A stretch of 50,182 nucleotides of DNA, from positions 9,792 to 59,973 of the forward strand of contig DDWM01000034.1 in NCBI GenBank assembly GCA_002345925.1, written 5' to 3'. Under the pieces are notes generated by a model. It was not told the DNA's origin, did not search any database, and worked only from the letters and a program-made list of their open reading frames with translations. Positions 8,012 through 16,681 of the stretch are shown here, in pieces. The position numbers and the translations under genes were made by a program. Every line of letters starts with the position of its first letter. The stretch's first letter is position 1. This DNA comes from Actinobacteria bacterium UBA2286. Lineage in GTDB: Bacteria > Actinomycetota > Coriobacteriia > Anaerosomatales > Anaerosomataceae.

Positions 8012-8860
8012 TTAGCGTCGGCATCCCGGCGGAATGAGCAGCACCGGCGAATTCGCGGCCTGAATGACGGCATGCGTGACGCCACCAAGCGGCTGACCCG
8101 GATCCTCGTTGCATCGCGGTGCCATGACCACCATCGACGGAGTCGTGGCAGTGCAGAATCGTGCAGTCTCGCGCTCTGGCGAGCCTATGAGAACCTCGGT
8201 GTTGACGTTCGCGGCGCCAGCACTGAGCAGTTTCTTTGCGATGATCGCCAGTTGCTCCTGGGCGTCGCATCGCTTGAACTCGATTCCGTTGCCGACGGTG
8301 TTGTCGACCACGTGGACTATGTTCACCGTGCCGAGACCGTGTGACGCGAGTTCCTCAAGATAACGGGCGGCTATCGTAGACGCCTCGGTGAAGTCCACCG
8401 GGAAGAGCACACGAGAGAGCAGCCGACCGCACACATCCGAGCTTTGTTCGGCCTGGCCCAGCGCCGAGAGCACCGCAAGCAGTATCGGTCGGGCACTGAT
8501 ACGGACGAGGTCGGAAGAGACGCTTCCCGAGAAGGTCGCTACGAACAAGCCTTTGCCGTGCGATCCGATCACGATGAGCGAGGCGTTGTGCTGCTCGGCA
8601 ATCTGTTCGATGGCGTATGGCGGGTACCCCACAGTGGTATCAACGTGAACCCGGATACCCGCACGCTCAATTGCCTCAGCCTGGCTAGCGAACAGCGCGT
8701 CCGCATCTCGGCCGATCGAAGCGCTTCCGGTGGTTCCGATGTCGATGATGTGCGCCAGCACGACTTCTCGAACGCCAAGGACCCCGAGGGCCCCCGCGCA
8801 GGCGACGATACTCTCCGAGGATGGAGATAGGTCGGTGCAAATGACTGCTCGATCGAACAA
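8012..8860 (-). CDS. Tandem universal stress protein (two UspA domains)
   Basis: 282-aa cytoplasmic protein with two UspA domains. Domain 1 (about 1-140) starts MFDRAVICTDLSPSSE and has the ATP-binding-type loop VIGSHGKGLFVATFSGSVSS, matching G-2X-G-9X-G(S/T). Domain 2 (about 170-280) starts RVLFPVDFTEAS and ends VVMAPRCNEDPGQPLGGVTHAVI, where the loop is less canonical. So domain 1 probably binds nucleotide and domain 2 may not. The start is TTG, with a G-rich stretch upstream. It converges with the hemolysin III gene with only 2 nt between stops. Likely a stress or energy-state responder; no specific role can be inferred. Confidence 0.9.
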   Translation of the reverse strand: MFDRAVICTDLSPSSESIVACAGALGVLGVREVVLAHIIDIGTTGSASIGRDADALFASQAEAIERAGIRVHVDTTVGYPPYAIEQIAEQHNASLIVIGSHGKGLFVATFSGSVSSDLVRISARPILLAVLSALGQAEQSSDVCGRLLSRVLFPVDFTEASTIAARYLEELASHGLGTVNIVHVVDNTVGNGIEFKRCDAQEQLAIIAKKLLSAGAANVNTEVLIGSPERETARFCTATTPSMVVMAPRCNEDPGQPLGGVTHAVIQAANSPVLLIPPGCRR

Positions 8861-9019
8861 TGAAACCCCCGCGCCCCATGGCCGTCCGGCGCGGACGGCA
8901 GTGGGCGAGAGTATAGAGTGCTGCAGCGGATTCCGGAAGAGCGCGGGGATTAGCGGTGACGAAACACGCCAAGCGGCGGCGTTGTGCCGACAGTCGGATG
9001 CACGGATGTAGCAACAAGG

Positions 9020-9697
9020 CTACTTGCCGAGGGAGCTCTTGTCCCGGTCACCCGAGTTCGTGTAGCCGCGGCTTTCCCAGTAACCGCGATATGACGCGTC
9101 GTTGGAGAGCTCTATCTCGGTGACCCACCTGATCCACTTGTAGCCCCACTTCTGCTCGGCGACGAGCGCAAATGGGAAGCCTCGCTCGGCGGGAAGGGTC
9201 AGGCCGTTCATCTTGTACGCAAGCAAGATGTCGTTTTCGCGGATGTATGAGAGCGGGAGGGATGTTGAGTAGCCGTCGGCCGCCCTGAAGATCACAGTGT
9301 TCGCGCCGCTCTTGGCTCCGACCTCGTCGAAGAGGTCGGTTAGAAGAACGCCCTGCCACAGGACTTTGACGCTCCAGCCCTCGACGCAGTCAAGTTGGAC
9401 GACCTTCTCGTATGAGGCGTGATCGCTGGTGACCTCTGAGTATGTGTACTCGCGTGGAGCATCGACCAATCCGGTGACGAGAAGTCGGTAGCTCTCCTTG
9501 TCGACCTTTTGCGGGCCGAGTATGGAATTCTCGCGGAACTCCTTGATCGAGCCGAGCATTTCGCCCTCATACTCGGTGACTTCAACGCCGTCCAGCTGGG
9601 TTGATCCGCTCCCGGAGCTGCTTCCGGATGAGCCGTTGCATCCAACCAGGGCGACGGCTGTGATAGCGAGCAAGAGCAAGATTATTCGCCTTCGCAT
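9020..9697 (-). CDS. Molybdopterin-dependent oxidoreductase lipoprotein (sulfite-oxidase-like fold)
   Basis: 225-aa exported lipoprotein. A basic N-region, a hydrophobic core and the lipobox LVGC (Cys20) are followed by a Ser/Gly linker. The mature part is an oxidoreductase molybdopterin-binding domain (SUOX/YedY type): VTGLVDAPREYTYSEV, then QLDCVEGWSVKVLWQG, whose Cys104 is the expected Mo ligand, then the pterin-contacting part RGFPFALVAEQKWGYKWIRWV. The domain is short and has no Ig-like dimerisation domain, so it resembles YedY-like minimal enzymes. The substrate is unknown. The ATG has a GGAGG site 7 nt upstream. Divergent from the GGDEF-EAL gene. Confidence 0.9.
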   Translation of the reverse strand: MRRRIILLLLAITAVALVGCNGSSGSSSGSGSTQLDGVEVTEYEGEMLGSIKEFRENSILGPQKVDKESYRLLVTGLVDAPREYTYSEVTSDHASYEKVVQLDCVEGWSVKVLWQGVLLTDLFDEVGAKSGANTVIFRAADGYSTSLPLSYIRENDILLAYKMNGLTLPAERGFPFALVAEQKWGYKWIRWVTEIELSNDASYRGYWESRGYTNSGDRDKSSLGK

Positions 9698-9751
9698 GAT
9701 CTACCTCCTACCTCCCTTTACCCTGAAGGGTCCACGAGTACTGCGAGCGGG

Positions 9752-9757
9752 TACAAT
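9752..9757 (+). promoter_or_regulatory. Putative -10 element for the GGDEF-EAL gene
   Basis: TACAAT lies 37 nt before the start of the GGDEF-EAL gene, in the 97-bp divergent intergenic gap. No good -35 is visible at 16-18 nt upstream (the nearest is TCCACG at 15 nt), so this is a moderate guess. Confidence 0.35.
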
Positions 9758-9794
9758 CGTTGTGCGCGTTCGACCACGCCTCACGGGAGTGATG

Positions 9795-11489
9795 ATGGCA
9801 AGTACAGCAGACGGTTCCCGCCAAAGCCTCTTCAACGAGAGTCCGCTCCCGATGTTCGTAGTGGGGAGGGCAGGACTTAGCGTCCTCGCGGTTAACCGCG
9901 GCGCCGAGGCCATGTACGGTCTCTCGGATGACTTCCTGGGCTCGCCAGCGGGGAGCCTCTGGCCGGAGCATGAGCGGGTAGATCTTGAGAGCCTGCTGGT
10001 CGAGGCCGCCGTTGCGCATCATCGTTCTGGGCCTTGGACACATAGCGACGCCTTCGGCAGCCCCCGAAACGTCGGCATCTTCTGCGCCGAAACCGAGTAC
10101 GAAGGCGTGTCTGCGTTGCTGCTGACAGTCATCGACCTTACTGACGACATTGCGCGCGAGCGCGCGCTTCTGGAAGGTGCCACCCGTGACGCATTGACGG
10201 GTGTCTCCAACAGCGCACGCTTCCTTGACCGCCTACGGATGACGGTCAGCCGAGCGCAGCACGAGCCAGAATACCGGTTCGCGGTCCTCTACATCGACCT
10301 CGACAGATTCCGCCAGATCAACGAGCGGGTCGGGCACATATCGGCAGACAAGATCCTGGCCGAGGCCGGAGCTCGAATCACTGCTGCGGCGGGAGCAGGA
10401 GACGTAGTCGCTCGTATCGGAGGCGATGAGTTCGCTGTTCTGTGTGATGTTGAACCTTCAGGAAATGATGCGGTGAAGCTGGCGGAGCGCGTGCTCGTCG
10501 CTTTCCAAGAGCCTTTTGGGAGCGGTGAGTCGGTGGTATCCCTCTCGGTGAGCATTGGTGTGGTAGTCGGGGGCGGCGATCCGGACCTCCAGACCGACGC
10601 GATCATCCGTAACGCGGATGCGGCGATGCACCGCGCCAAGCAGCAAGGACGCTCGCGATACGAGCTGTTTGACGAGAGCCTTCGCAAGAAGGCGATGCAC
10701 TACGTCAAGACCGAATCGGAGCTCCGCCTTGGGCTTGAGAGGGGCGAATTCGCGCTCTACTACCAGCCGATCGTGAGCATACCCGGCGGCGAGATGCATG
10801 GGGCTGAGGCCCTGCTTCGGTGGATGCACCCCGAGGAAGGCGTCGTGGCTCCGGGCGGATTCATCTCCGTCGCCGAGGAGAGCGGGCTTATCGTGCCTAT
10901 GGGCGACTGGGTGATGCATGAGGCCTGTCGTCAGATTCGCACGTGGCAAGACGCCGGGCATCCGGAGATATCGGTCTCGGTGAACGTGAGCGCTCGCCAG
11001 TTCCGGGACGGGGACGTGTGTGCCTCGCTCAAGAGCGCGATCGCCGAAGCAGGCATCGATGCGCGCCACCTCACCGCCGAGCTAACCGAAAGCGTCGTTA
11101 TGGAGGACCCTTCGTCTTCTGTTGAAATCATGAAAGAGATAAGCGCAATGGGCGTTGGATTGGCGATGGACGATTTTGGAACCGGGTACTCGTCGCTCAG
11201 CTACCTCAAGCAGTTCAGGTTCGACTCCCTCAAGATCGACCGTTCGTTTATCAGCGGTATCGACAGCAGTGCTGGCGACGCGGCGATCGTGGCCGCCGTC
11301 ATAGCGCTTGCGCACAGCTTCCGGTCCCGAGCAGTTGGCGAAGGCGTGGAGAATCCCGAGCAGCTTCAGTACCTTCGGCTTCTCCGGTGCGACATGGCAC
11401 AGGGCTTCTTGTTCAGTAGGCCCATTCCTGCGGACGACCCGGGGGCTATGATGCAGCGCGGAACCCTCTGGACCGGGCTACAGCAATGA
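9795..11489 (+). CDS. PAS-GGDEF-EAL c-di-GMP turnover protein
   Basis: 564-aa cytoplasmic protein that can in principle both make and degrade cyclic di-GMP. PAS domain (about 8-125), GGDEF domain (about 126-295) with an intact RIGGDEFAVL active site (209-213), and EAL domain (about 305-560). The EAL domain holds the metal and catalytic residues: EAL (338-340), Asn in SVNVSARQF, Glu in AELTESVV, MDDFGTGYSS, KIDRSF and GEGVEN. The RxxD inhibitory site upstream of GGDEF is absent (GAGD), so no product inhibition is expected there. Both halves look catalytically competent. I chose ATG 9795 (ATG 9792 possible) because GGGAG lies just upstream; the open frame back to 9498 is antisense to the molybdopterin gene. 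Coupled to the next gene through ATGA. Confidence 0.95.
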   Translation: MASTADGSRQSLFNESPLPMFVVGRAGLSVLAVNRGAEAMYGLSDDFLGSPAGSLWPEHERVDLESLLVEAAVAHHRSGPWTHSDAFGSPRNVGIFCAETEYEGVSALLLTVIDLTDDIARERALLEGATRDALTGVSNSARFLDRLRMTVSRAQHEPEYRFAVLYIDLDRFRQINERVGHISADKILAEAGARITAAAGAGDVVARIGGDEFAVLCDVEPSGNDAVKLAERVLVAFQEPFGSGESVVSLSVSIGVVVGGGDPDLQTDAIIRNADAAMHRAKQQGRSRYELFDESLRKKAMHYVKTESELRLGLERGEFALYYQPIVSIPGGEMHGAEALLRWMHPEEGVVAPGGFISVAEESGLIVPMGDWVMHEACRQIRTWQDAGHPEISVSVNVSARQFRDGDVCASLKSAIAEAGIDARHLTAELTESVVMEDPSSSVEIMKEISAMGVGLAMDDFGTGYSSLSYLKQFRFDSLKIDRSFISGIDSSAGDAAIVAAVIALAHSFRSRAVGEGVENPEQLQYLRLLRCDMAQGFLFSRPIPADDPGAMMQRGTLWTGLQQ

Positions 11490-12199
11490 CCCCGGAATAC
11501 GAAGTTACCTATCTCGGATCCCGGCCGTGCGCAGATGGGATCGGGACGTTCAGGTTCTCTCGGCCTAGCGAGTACTCATTCACGCCCGGGCAGTTCTTTT
11601 CGTTGTCGCTTGAGACCGAGGACGGGCTTGTCTCGAAGTTCTTTTCGCATGCCGACGCCCCTGGTGATCCGGCAATCGAGCTGACAACACGCCTGAGTGG
11701 TTCCGCCTTCAAGAACAAACTCCTGGCACTTAGTGTGGGCGACGTCGTCCGCATCAGCGGGCCGAAGGGCCGGCTCGGTGTTCCAGAGGGCTCTACGGCT
11801 GTGGGGTTCCTGGCCGGAGGCGTGGGAATCACACCGGCGCATAGCATCATCCGCAATGTGATGCAGACAGGCAGCCCCCTCAAGGTTGCCCTCTTTTACG
11901 GAAACCGCGACGAGGCCTGCGTTCCATACGGTGAGGAGTTCCGTGGCTACGCTGCATCAAATCCGAGATTCTTGTACGTGGACACGCTCGACCACCCCGG
12001 GCCTGATTGGGCAGGGGAGTCGGGCTTCATATCTGCCGAGATGATCCGACGGCACTTGAGTGATCCAGGTGCTCTGCACTGGATAGTCGCCGGCCCTCCG
12101 CCGATGGTAGAGGCGATGAAGCGGGTCGTGAGTGACCTTGAGCTGTCGCCTGAGCGTGTTTCTTATGAACTGTTCGCAGGATATGACACGAACGGGTAG
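11486..12199 (+). CDS. FAD/NAD(P)-binding ferredoxin-reductase-type oxidoreductase
   Basis: 237-aa protein of the FNR superfamily. The FAD-binding beta barrel (about 1-98) shows FTPGQFFSLSL and, in place of the usual RxYS flavin motif, KFFS (52-54). The NAD-binding half (about 105-235) shows the nucleotide-binding AGGVGITP (110-117), LFYGNRDE, and the C-terminal VAGPPPMVEAM and SYELFAGY signatures. No ferredoxin or haem domain is fused. It would move electrons between NAD(P)H and a separate carrier protein. Overlaps the GGDEF-EAL stop by 4 nt, so it is cotranslated, but no functional link to c-di-GMP is obvious. Confidence 0.92.
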   Translation: MTPEYEVTYLGSRPCADGIGTFRFSRPSEYSFTPGQFFSLSLETEDGLVSKFFSHADAPGDPAIELTTRLSGSAFKNKLLALSVGDVVRISGPKGRLGVPEGSTAVGFLAGGVGITPAHSIIRNVMQTGSPLKVALFYGNRDEACVPYGEEFRGYAASNPRFLYVDTLDHPGPDWAGESGFISAEMIRRHLSDPGALHWIVAGPPPMVEAMKRVVSDLELSPERVSYELFAGYDTNG

Positions 12200-12247
12200 A
12201 TATTAGGCGAGGTTGGCAGCGGTGCCGATGTTCGGAAGGGGCAGCTC

Positions 12248-12646
12248 ATGGAACTCATGGCAAAGGTCTGCAAGTCTGAGGAGATGAACTTCGAGAGACT
12301 AGCCGCGAGGATATTCGTGGCCGCAGGAGGGTTCTTCTGGGTCGCCGCAGTTTTCGGCATGGACTTCGGGTACGAGGACAAGAGCTTCGGCGACGCTGCT
12401 CAGAACGCGCTGATCTACTTGGCGGTCACGCTTGTCGTGCTAGCGGTCGGATGGTTCTTTGAGAACCTTGCAGCAGCACTGATGCTCGCTGGTGCCGTGG
12501 GTGCAGTCATATGGGGTGTCATCGCTGGCTGGGAAGCAGGCGTTTGGTGGCTGATGTCGGGAGTTCTGATCGGCCCGATGTTGTTCGCGGCAATCTTGTT
12601 CTATCGCGCGGCCAGGATGCAGCGCATTTGCGAACTGAAGGTCTAG
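12248..12646 (+). CDS. Hypothetical four-helix membrane protein
   Basis: 132-aa protein I cannot assign. A short polar N-terminus (MELMAKVCKSEEMNFERLA) precedes about four membrane helices: IFVAAGGFFWVAAVFGM, ALIYLAVTLVVLAVGWFF, AAALMLAGAVGAVIWGVIAG and WWLMSGVLIGPMLFAAILFY. The tail ARMQRICELKV is basic. A GAAGGGG site lies 6 nt before the ATG. A second in-frame ATG at 12257 is possible. About 50 nt after the flavoprotein, possibly the same transcript. Confidence 0.72.
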   Translation: MELMAKVCKSEEMNFERLAARIFVAAGGFFWVAAVFGMDFGYEDKSFGDAAQNALIYLAVTLVVLAVGWFFENLAAALMLAGAVGAVIWGVIAGWEAGVWWLMSGVLIGPMLFAAILFYRAARMQRICELKV

Positions 12647-12773
12647 GAACATGCCGGTGGTCGGGCCGTTCATCAAGAGGAACATCCATTCAGCATCATG
12701 ACGGCACCGTTCACTCTGATTGAGTAGCAGTTTCGGCGGCATGCGCTACACTTGCGTCGTGTACTCGCTATGA

Positions 12774-13235
12774 ATGTCAGCGTTGGTGTGCGACGAGGTT
12801 GGGCACCCGCCGCACTTGTCTACGAATGACGTTCTGCCCGTGCGGATTGGTGCGATTCCACTTCGAGGAAGGCGACGGGTGTACGACCTGGAAGGGGTAC
12901 TCGGGCCCTCGGTCATGGCGTTCGTGGACAAGCATGTCCGATCGCTGCTGACGTGGGACATACTAGTTTTCTTCCACCGGAACTCTGATGCCGTTCTCGA
13001 CATCGAGGGTCTTGCTTCGCGCCTCGGTAGGCGAGTAGAGGAACTCTCACCTGAGGTAGATGCACTTGCTGACGGGCGCGTCCTGGCAATAGCAGGCGGA
13101 CTCATCCGATACAAGCCATCGCCAGAGATGCGCGAGACTATCTGTGAGTTCGTCGACAGCTGTCAGGATCGTGGGCGCAGGCTTGCACTTATCGCGCTCG
13201 TGCTGCACAAGATCAACCCACACGTTGGGGCGTAG
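12774..13235 (+). CDS. Predicted winged-helix-like hypothetical protein
   Basis: 153-aa protein without an assigned family. The middle (about 55-110) has the helix-helix-strand layout of a winged-helix domain: LTWDILVFFHRNSDAVLDIEGLASRLGRRVEELSPEVDAL, then ADGRVLAIAGGLIRYKPS as a candidate wing. The remaining C-terminal helix is ICEFVDSCQDRGRRLALIALV. A TACACT hexamer lies about 23 nt before the ATG, which would give a very short leader, and no clear ribosome-binding site is seen, so the exact start is uncertain. A small regulator is a guess. Confidence 0.6.
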   Translation: MSALVCDEVGHPPHLSTNDVLPVRIGAIPLRGRRRVYDLEGVLGPSVMAFVDKHVRSLLTWDILVFFHRNSDAVLDIEGLASRLGRRVEELSPEVDALADGRVLAIAGGLIRYKPSPEMRETICEFVDSCQDRGRRLALIALVLHKINPHVGA

Positions 13236-13241
13236 CAGTCG

Positions 13242-14564
13242 CTACAGGTGATCCGAGACCGTCACCGCGAGGCTATCAGGGTTCACGATCTCAACGATGC
13301 CTACCTCGGCTTCCGCTGTCTCAAGTTCGCGCGGTGATTCCAGCGCGATTCCCTCGTCGTCGTACATAAGGCGAACGCGCGGATGCAGCGCATCTGCGCC
13401 GGAGGCACACACAACGCCAACCGAGTGGTCTGTAAGCCGCACGACGCAGCCAACCGGGAACACGCCGAGCGACTTAACGAACAGGCGCGTCAGCGTCTGG
13501 TCGAGCAGGGTTGCCGTGTCGCGGAGCAGCTGTATGACTGCCTGATCCGGCGTGAGGGCGAACCCTTCAGGCTTGGCGGTCGTGAGGCGGTCGTATCGAT
13601 CTGCGATCGCAACCATCCGGCTGTAGGGGTGCGTCACGTAGCCTTCCTCGCGCTCCGGGAAGCCCGCGCCGTTCGGTGCCATGTGATGCTCGTACGCCAC
13701 TAACAGAGGGGTGCGGTCCTGCTCGGGCAGCCGGGACAGGATGTCGGCGCCGATCTTGGGGTGCAGGTAGCGCGCTTGCTCGGCCTGGACCGGGTCGCTC
13801 ATATCGAATGCGACCTTGCCGATGTCATGCAGCAGCGCTGCAACACCTAGCGAGCTGAGGCCTTCCTCGGGAATACCAAGCTCATTGCCGAGAATGAGCG
13901 CGTAGATCATCGTGTTTATCGAGTGGAACAGGTTTGATTCGTTCTGGCTGTTCATCGTGGCGAGTCCGAGCACTGCCGCGCCGTCGTCCATGAGCCTCGC
14001 AAGGATGCCCTCGACGATCGCTCCGGCTTCTCCCACGTTTGGCTCGCCGGTCTCTTTGATCTTGGCAGTCAGCGTTCTCAGCACGCTCAACAGGCGCTTG
14101 TACAGCGCGCGGTCCTGCTCGCGCAGGCGGTCGCGTTCCTCGGCATCGGCAGCGTCTTCGTCGATGAACTCGGCGATAGTGATGGCGCTTGCACCGCGCC
14201 GCGCCAGTTCAGCTGCTACCTCGAGCGTTGCAGAAGGCCGCATGGCAAGTACTTCGACAAGGGTGACCGCGTCGTGTTCCGAGGCGTCCGCCTCGAATGT
14301 GATGCTCTCAACGCGATGCGCTTCCAGTGCCTCGGCCATCGCATGTGCCCCAGGCGCATCCGACGGGAGCACCCGGCTGTCCTGGTAGAGTCGGCCGAGA
14401 TGAACGTTGAGCGTGAACGGACCCTCAACGACGCACTCCTGCACTGCGCTTACGAGATCGACCACTGCTTCGCGGTACTTCGGATGAGCAGGGGGGTACA
14501 GGTGCGTCGCTTTGCGCGCTGCCGATAGTGCTCCGATCATCTCAAGCGCGATCCGATCCTCCAT
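13242..14564 (-). CDS. HD-GYP domain protein (minus-strand cassette)
   Basis: 440-aa protein. The N-terminal module (about 1-130, MIGALSAARKATHLYPPAHP) is shared with three other proteins of this window. The HD-GYP domain (about 205-375) has the metal-binding HD in LLHDIGKVAF (246-247) and EHHMAPNGAGFP (292-302), where the family has HHExxDGxGYP, then MVAIADRYDRLT. The Glu, Asp and Tyr of that motif are Met, Asn and Phe. It may still bind metal, but c-di-GMP hydrolysis is uncertain. A C-terminal beta-rich domain (about 385-440) follows. The start ATG overlaps the stop of the HEAT-repeat gene by 1 nt (TGATG). The much longer frame to 15035 only reads antisense-like sequence inside that gene. 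Confidence 0.92.
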   Translation of the reverse strand: MEDRIALEMIGALSAARKATHLYPPAHPKYREAVVDLVSAVQECVVEGPFTLNVHLGRLYQDSRVLPSDAPGAHAMAEALEAHRVESITFEADASEHDAVTLVEVLAMRPSATLEVAAELARRGASAITIAEFIDEDAADAEERDRLREQDRALYKRLLSVLRTLTAKIKETGEPNVGEAGAIVEGILARLMDDGAAVLGLATMNSQNESNLFHSINTMIYALILGNELGIPEEGLSSLGVAALLHDIGKVAFDMSDPVQAEQARYLHPKIGADILSRLPEQDRTPLLVAYEHHMAPNGAGFPEREEGYVTHPYSRMVAIADRYDRLTTAKPEGFALTPDQAVIQLLRDTATLLDQTLTRLFVKSLGVFPVGCVVRLTDHSVGVVCASGADALHPRVRLMYDDEGIALESPRELETAEAEVGIVEIVNPDSLAVTVSDHL

Positions 14565-16540
14565 CAGCGCCCACCCTCCTTCTCCCGCGTGGTGAGTGCG
14601 TGACGTGCGAGGTCGGCGATCTCTGCGAAATGACCGCGCTTGATTAGCGCCTTGCGCCCTGCAATCCGAGAGAGCACAGCAGTCGCATCCGGGTGAGGCG
14701 AGTGCGCGAGCGCGTTGATTATTTCCCTGCAGGCGGTGAAGTCCTTGTTGTCGCAATCGAGCTCGTCGAAGTGAGTGCCAAGCATCGTCACCGCTCCGGG
14801 AGCCACCGATCTGCCGGCCGAGCGAATCGCCACGAGCGAGACCTCCAGGCTGTGGTCCCGCACAAGCGACGCCAGCTGCCGGATGGCCATAGGCGTGTCC
14901 GTGTTGCTGAGTCCCTTTGCGGCCTCCTGGCGTGATTGGTCGTCGGGGCGTCGGAGCACGGCATCGATTGCCTGGTTCGACCGGGGATCTCCCTCGGCGG
15001 CAAGTCGCTCTACGATGGGCGCGATGTTGGACCACTCAACACGGGGCAACTCGGTTATCAGCAGGTCGAGCAAGCGCCTACCAAGCACTTCCCCGGCGAT
15101 GTTGAGGCCTTCCGCGTTAGGGGTGCCAAGCGCTTCGTGCAAGAACGCGGTCTGAGCCGAGCTACCCGTGTGCCGGAGGATGTCTCTGGCCGCCGGTATG
15201 AGTGCCGGATCGTCATCGACCGCATACAGCAGGGCAGCCATCGAGCGCGCCCCCGTTGCCTTGGCAATAGCTGCGCGGATCTTCTCGGTAAGCTCTGGCC
15301 ACGCCTGGTCTGTACGTGCCTCGCGGGAGGTCAGCTCGCCAAGCACTTGGTCGGCGAGCGTGAAGTCCCTCATCTCAAAGAGCGCAGGCACCGTGGAAGC
15401 GAGGCCGTCGAGTGTCTTGCAGTAAAGCGAGAAGTCCTCTTGCTGGTCGAGGAGCTGCAGCATCGTGGTGACGCTGCGCGCGTTCATCTTCGACATGGAG
15501 CTCTGGACTTCTTTGCGAACCTGCAGAACCTCTTCGGGCTTCACGTCGACGATACGCGCGACTTTGTCGTAATCGGGCCGCTGCTCGATGATCGGAGCCT
15601 CGCGACCCTCCTTCTCGCGCAATGCGAGCATGTGCTCGAGGTACGCCATCTCACGCGCCGTATGACCTGCGGCGGCAAGCATCGGTTTGACCTCGGCGAG
15701 TATTTCAGAGACACGCGAGCCGATCGGCAGTGTGGCGAGCATGTTCGACATTGACAGAACGTTCTTGCCGAAGAGACCGCCCGCAAGCGACTGCGCGATA
15801 TCTGGAGAGCCGATCGACCCGAACACCGACGTCATGAGTCCTCGCAGGTCCTGGTTCTTAGCCGAGAGTCCCATGATCGCGTCTCTGGCGTCCGGCTGCT
15901 GTCGGAGGAACGCCACGGACAACGATGAAACAAGCGTGTCCAGCCCGGCCGCTCCGACAACGGACTGCAGCTCGGCCAAGCCCTCGGCGAGTGCTGCAGG
16001 GTCGCCGTTGGCGGCCGTCGCCAGCCACAGGGCGAGCTTCTCGGGGTCGGAGGCAAGTTCCCGGAGGAACTCGTCGACGTCATCGCCCTGGTCGAGTTCG
16101 GCGAGATCGACCACGGCTAGCGCAACATCGGACACATGGACGCTCGCGACTCCGGAGGCGACGAGTGCCGCCCCCATGCCGCCTTCGTGCCGGACGCTGA
16201 CAGGATCTCTCAGGACGATGCTGATGAAGGCGATAAGGTCATCGACGGTGGAGCCCGGCAGGATCTCAATCTCGGCAATGCCGTGCTGGGTTAGCAAGTC
16301 GCCCAGTTCAGCCGAGCCGGGGGCATTCACGACTCCTCCGTGGAACGAGAAGCCTTCCCGGGCCACAGTGAGGGGTAGCGACGGCTCGTCGATGAAGAAC
16401 GAGCTGAGTGCTTCGATAGCCGCATCCGCGGTCTGACGCGGGATCGGGCTGGTGGGAGGGTAGAGGCGCAGGGTCTTGGCGGCCGTAGCCAAGGAGCGCA
16501 CGACGGTATCGACTGTGCGCTTGAGCTGGTCGTCAGACAC
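14564..16540 (-). CDS. HEAT-repeat protein with LYPP N-terminal module (minus-strand cassette)
   Basis: 658-aa cytoplasmic, mainly helical protein. The N-terminal module (about 1-130) starts LKRTVDTVVRSLATAAKTLRLYPPTSPIPR, then FFIDEPSLPLTVAREGFSFHGGVV, as in the paralogue at 22449. A central helical part follows. The C-terminal third (about 440-650) has HEAT-like repeats ending GRKALIKRGHFAEIADLARHAL, where the paralogue has GRRSILRSGRLREVRAAAESAL. No enzyme motif is seen. GTG start with a GGGGGTGA site. It precedes an HD-GYP gene with TGATG coupling. HEAT repeats usually act as protein-interaction scaffolds; here the likely partner is the HD-GYP protein made from the same transcript (inference). 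Confidence 0.85.
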   Translation of the reverse strand: MSDDQLKRTVDTVVRSLATAAKTLRLYPPTSPIPRQTADAAIEALSSFFIDEPSLPLTVAREGFSFHGGVVNAPGSAELGDLLTQHGIAEIEILPGSTVDDLIAFISIVLRDPVSVRHEGGMGAALVASGVASVHVSDVALAVVDLAELDQGDDVDEFLRELASDPEKLALWLATAANGDPAALAEGLAELQSVVGAAGLDTLVSSLSVAFLRQQPDARDAIMGLSAKNQDLRGLMTSVFGSIGSPDIAQSLAGGLFGKNVLSMSNMLATLPIGSRVSEILAEVKPMLAAAGHTAREMAYLEHMLALREKEGREAPIIEQRPDYDKVARIVDVKPEEVLQVRKEVQSSMSKMNARSVTTMLQLLDQQEDFSLYCKTLDGLASTVPALFEMRDFTLADQVLGELTSREARTDQAWPELTEKIRAAIAKATGARSMAALLYAVDDDPALIPAARDILRHTGSSAQTAFLHEALGTPNAEGLNIAGEVLGRRLLDLLITELPRVEWSNIAPIVERLAAEGDPRSNQAIDAVLRRPDDQSRQEAAKGLSNTDTPMAIRQLASLVRDHSLEVSLVAIRSAGRSVAPGAVTMLGTHFDELDCDNKDFTACREIINALAHSPHPDATAVLSRIAGRKALIKRGHFAEIADLARHALTTREKEGGR

Positions 16541-16681
16541 CGATCGGTCACCCCCAAGTCGTCACGTCGGACGCCGTGAATTGTCCGGCAATAGGCCGCT
16601 TACGTAAACCCATGTGAAGTATTAGGCGTGGTGAAACGAAACACATCGTTTCTCGAACGCTCTTTACGGTAACCTATCGGC

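Noticed and set aside
9498..9794. Open extension of the GGDEF-EAL frame to 9498
   Set aside because: It is antisense to the molybdopterin lipoprotein gene and reads as a low-complexity Ser/Pro sequence; the real start with a ribosome-binding site is at 9795.
14565..15035. Extension of the HD-GYP frame into the HEAT-repeat gene
   Set aside because: It overlaps a well-supported gene in another frame; the ATG at 14564 gives TGATG coupling and a family-like N-terminus.
15687..16436. Long plus-strand frame opposite the HEAT-repeat gene
   Set aside because: Ser/Ala/Pro/Arg-rich translation typical of a GC-rich antisense frame, with no motif.
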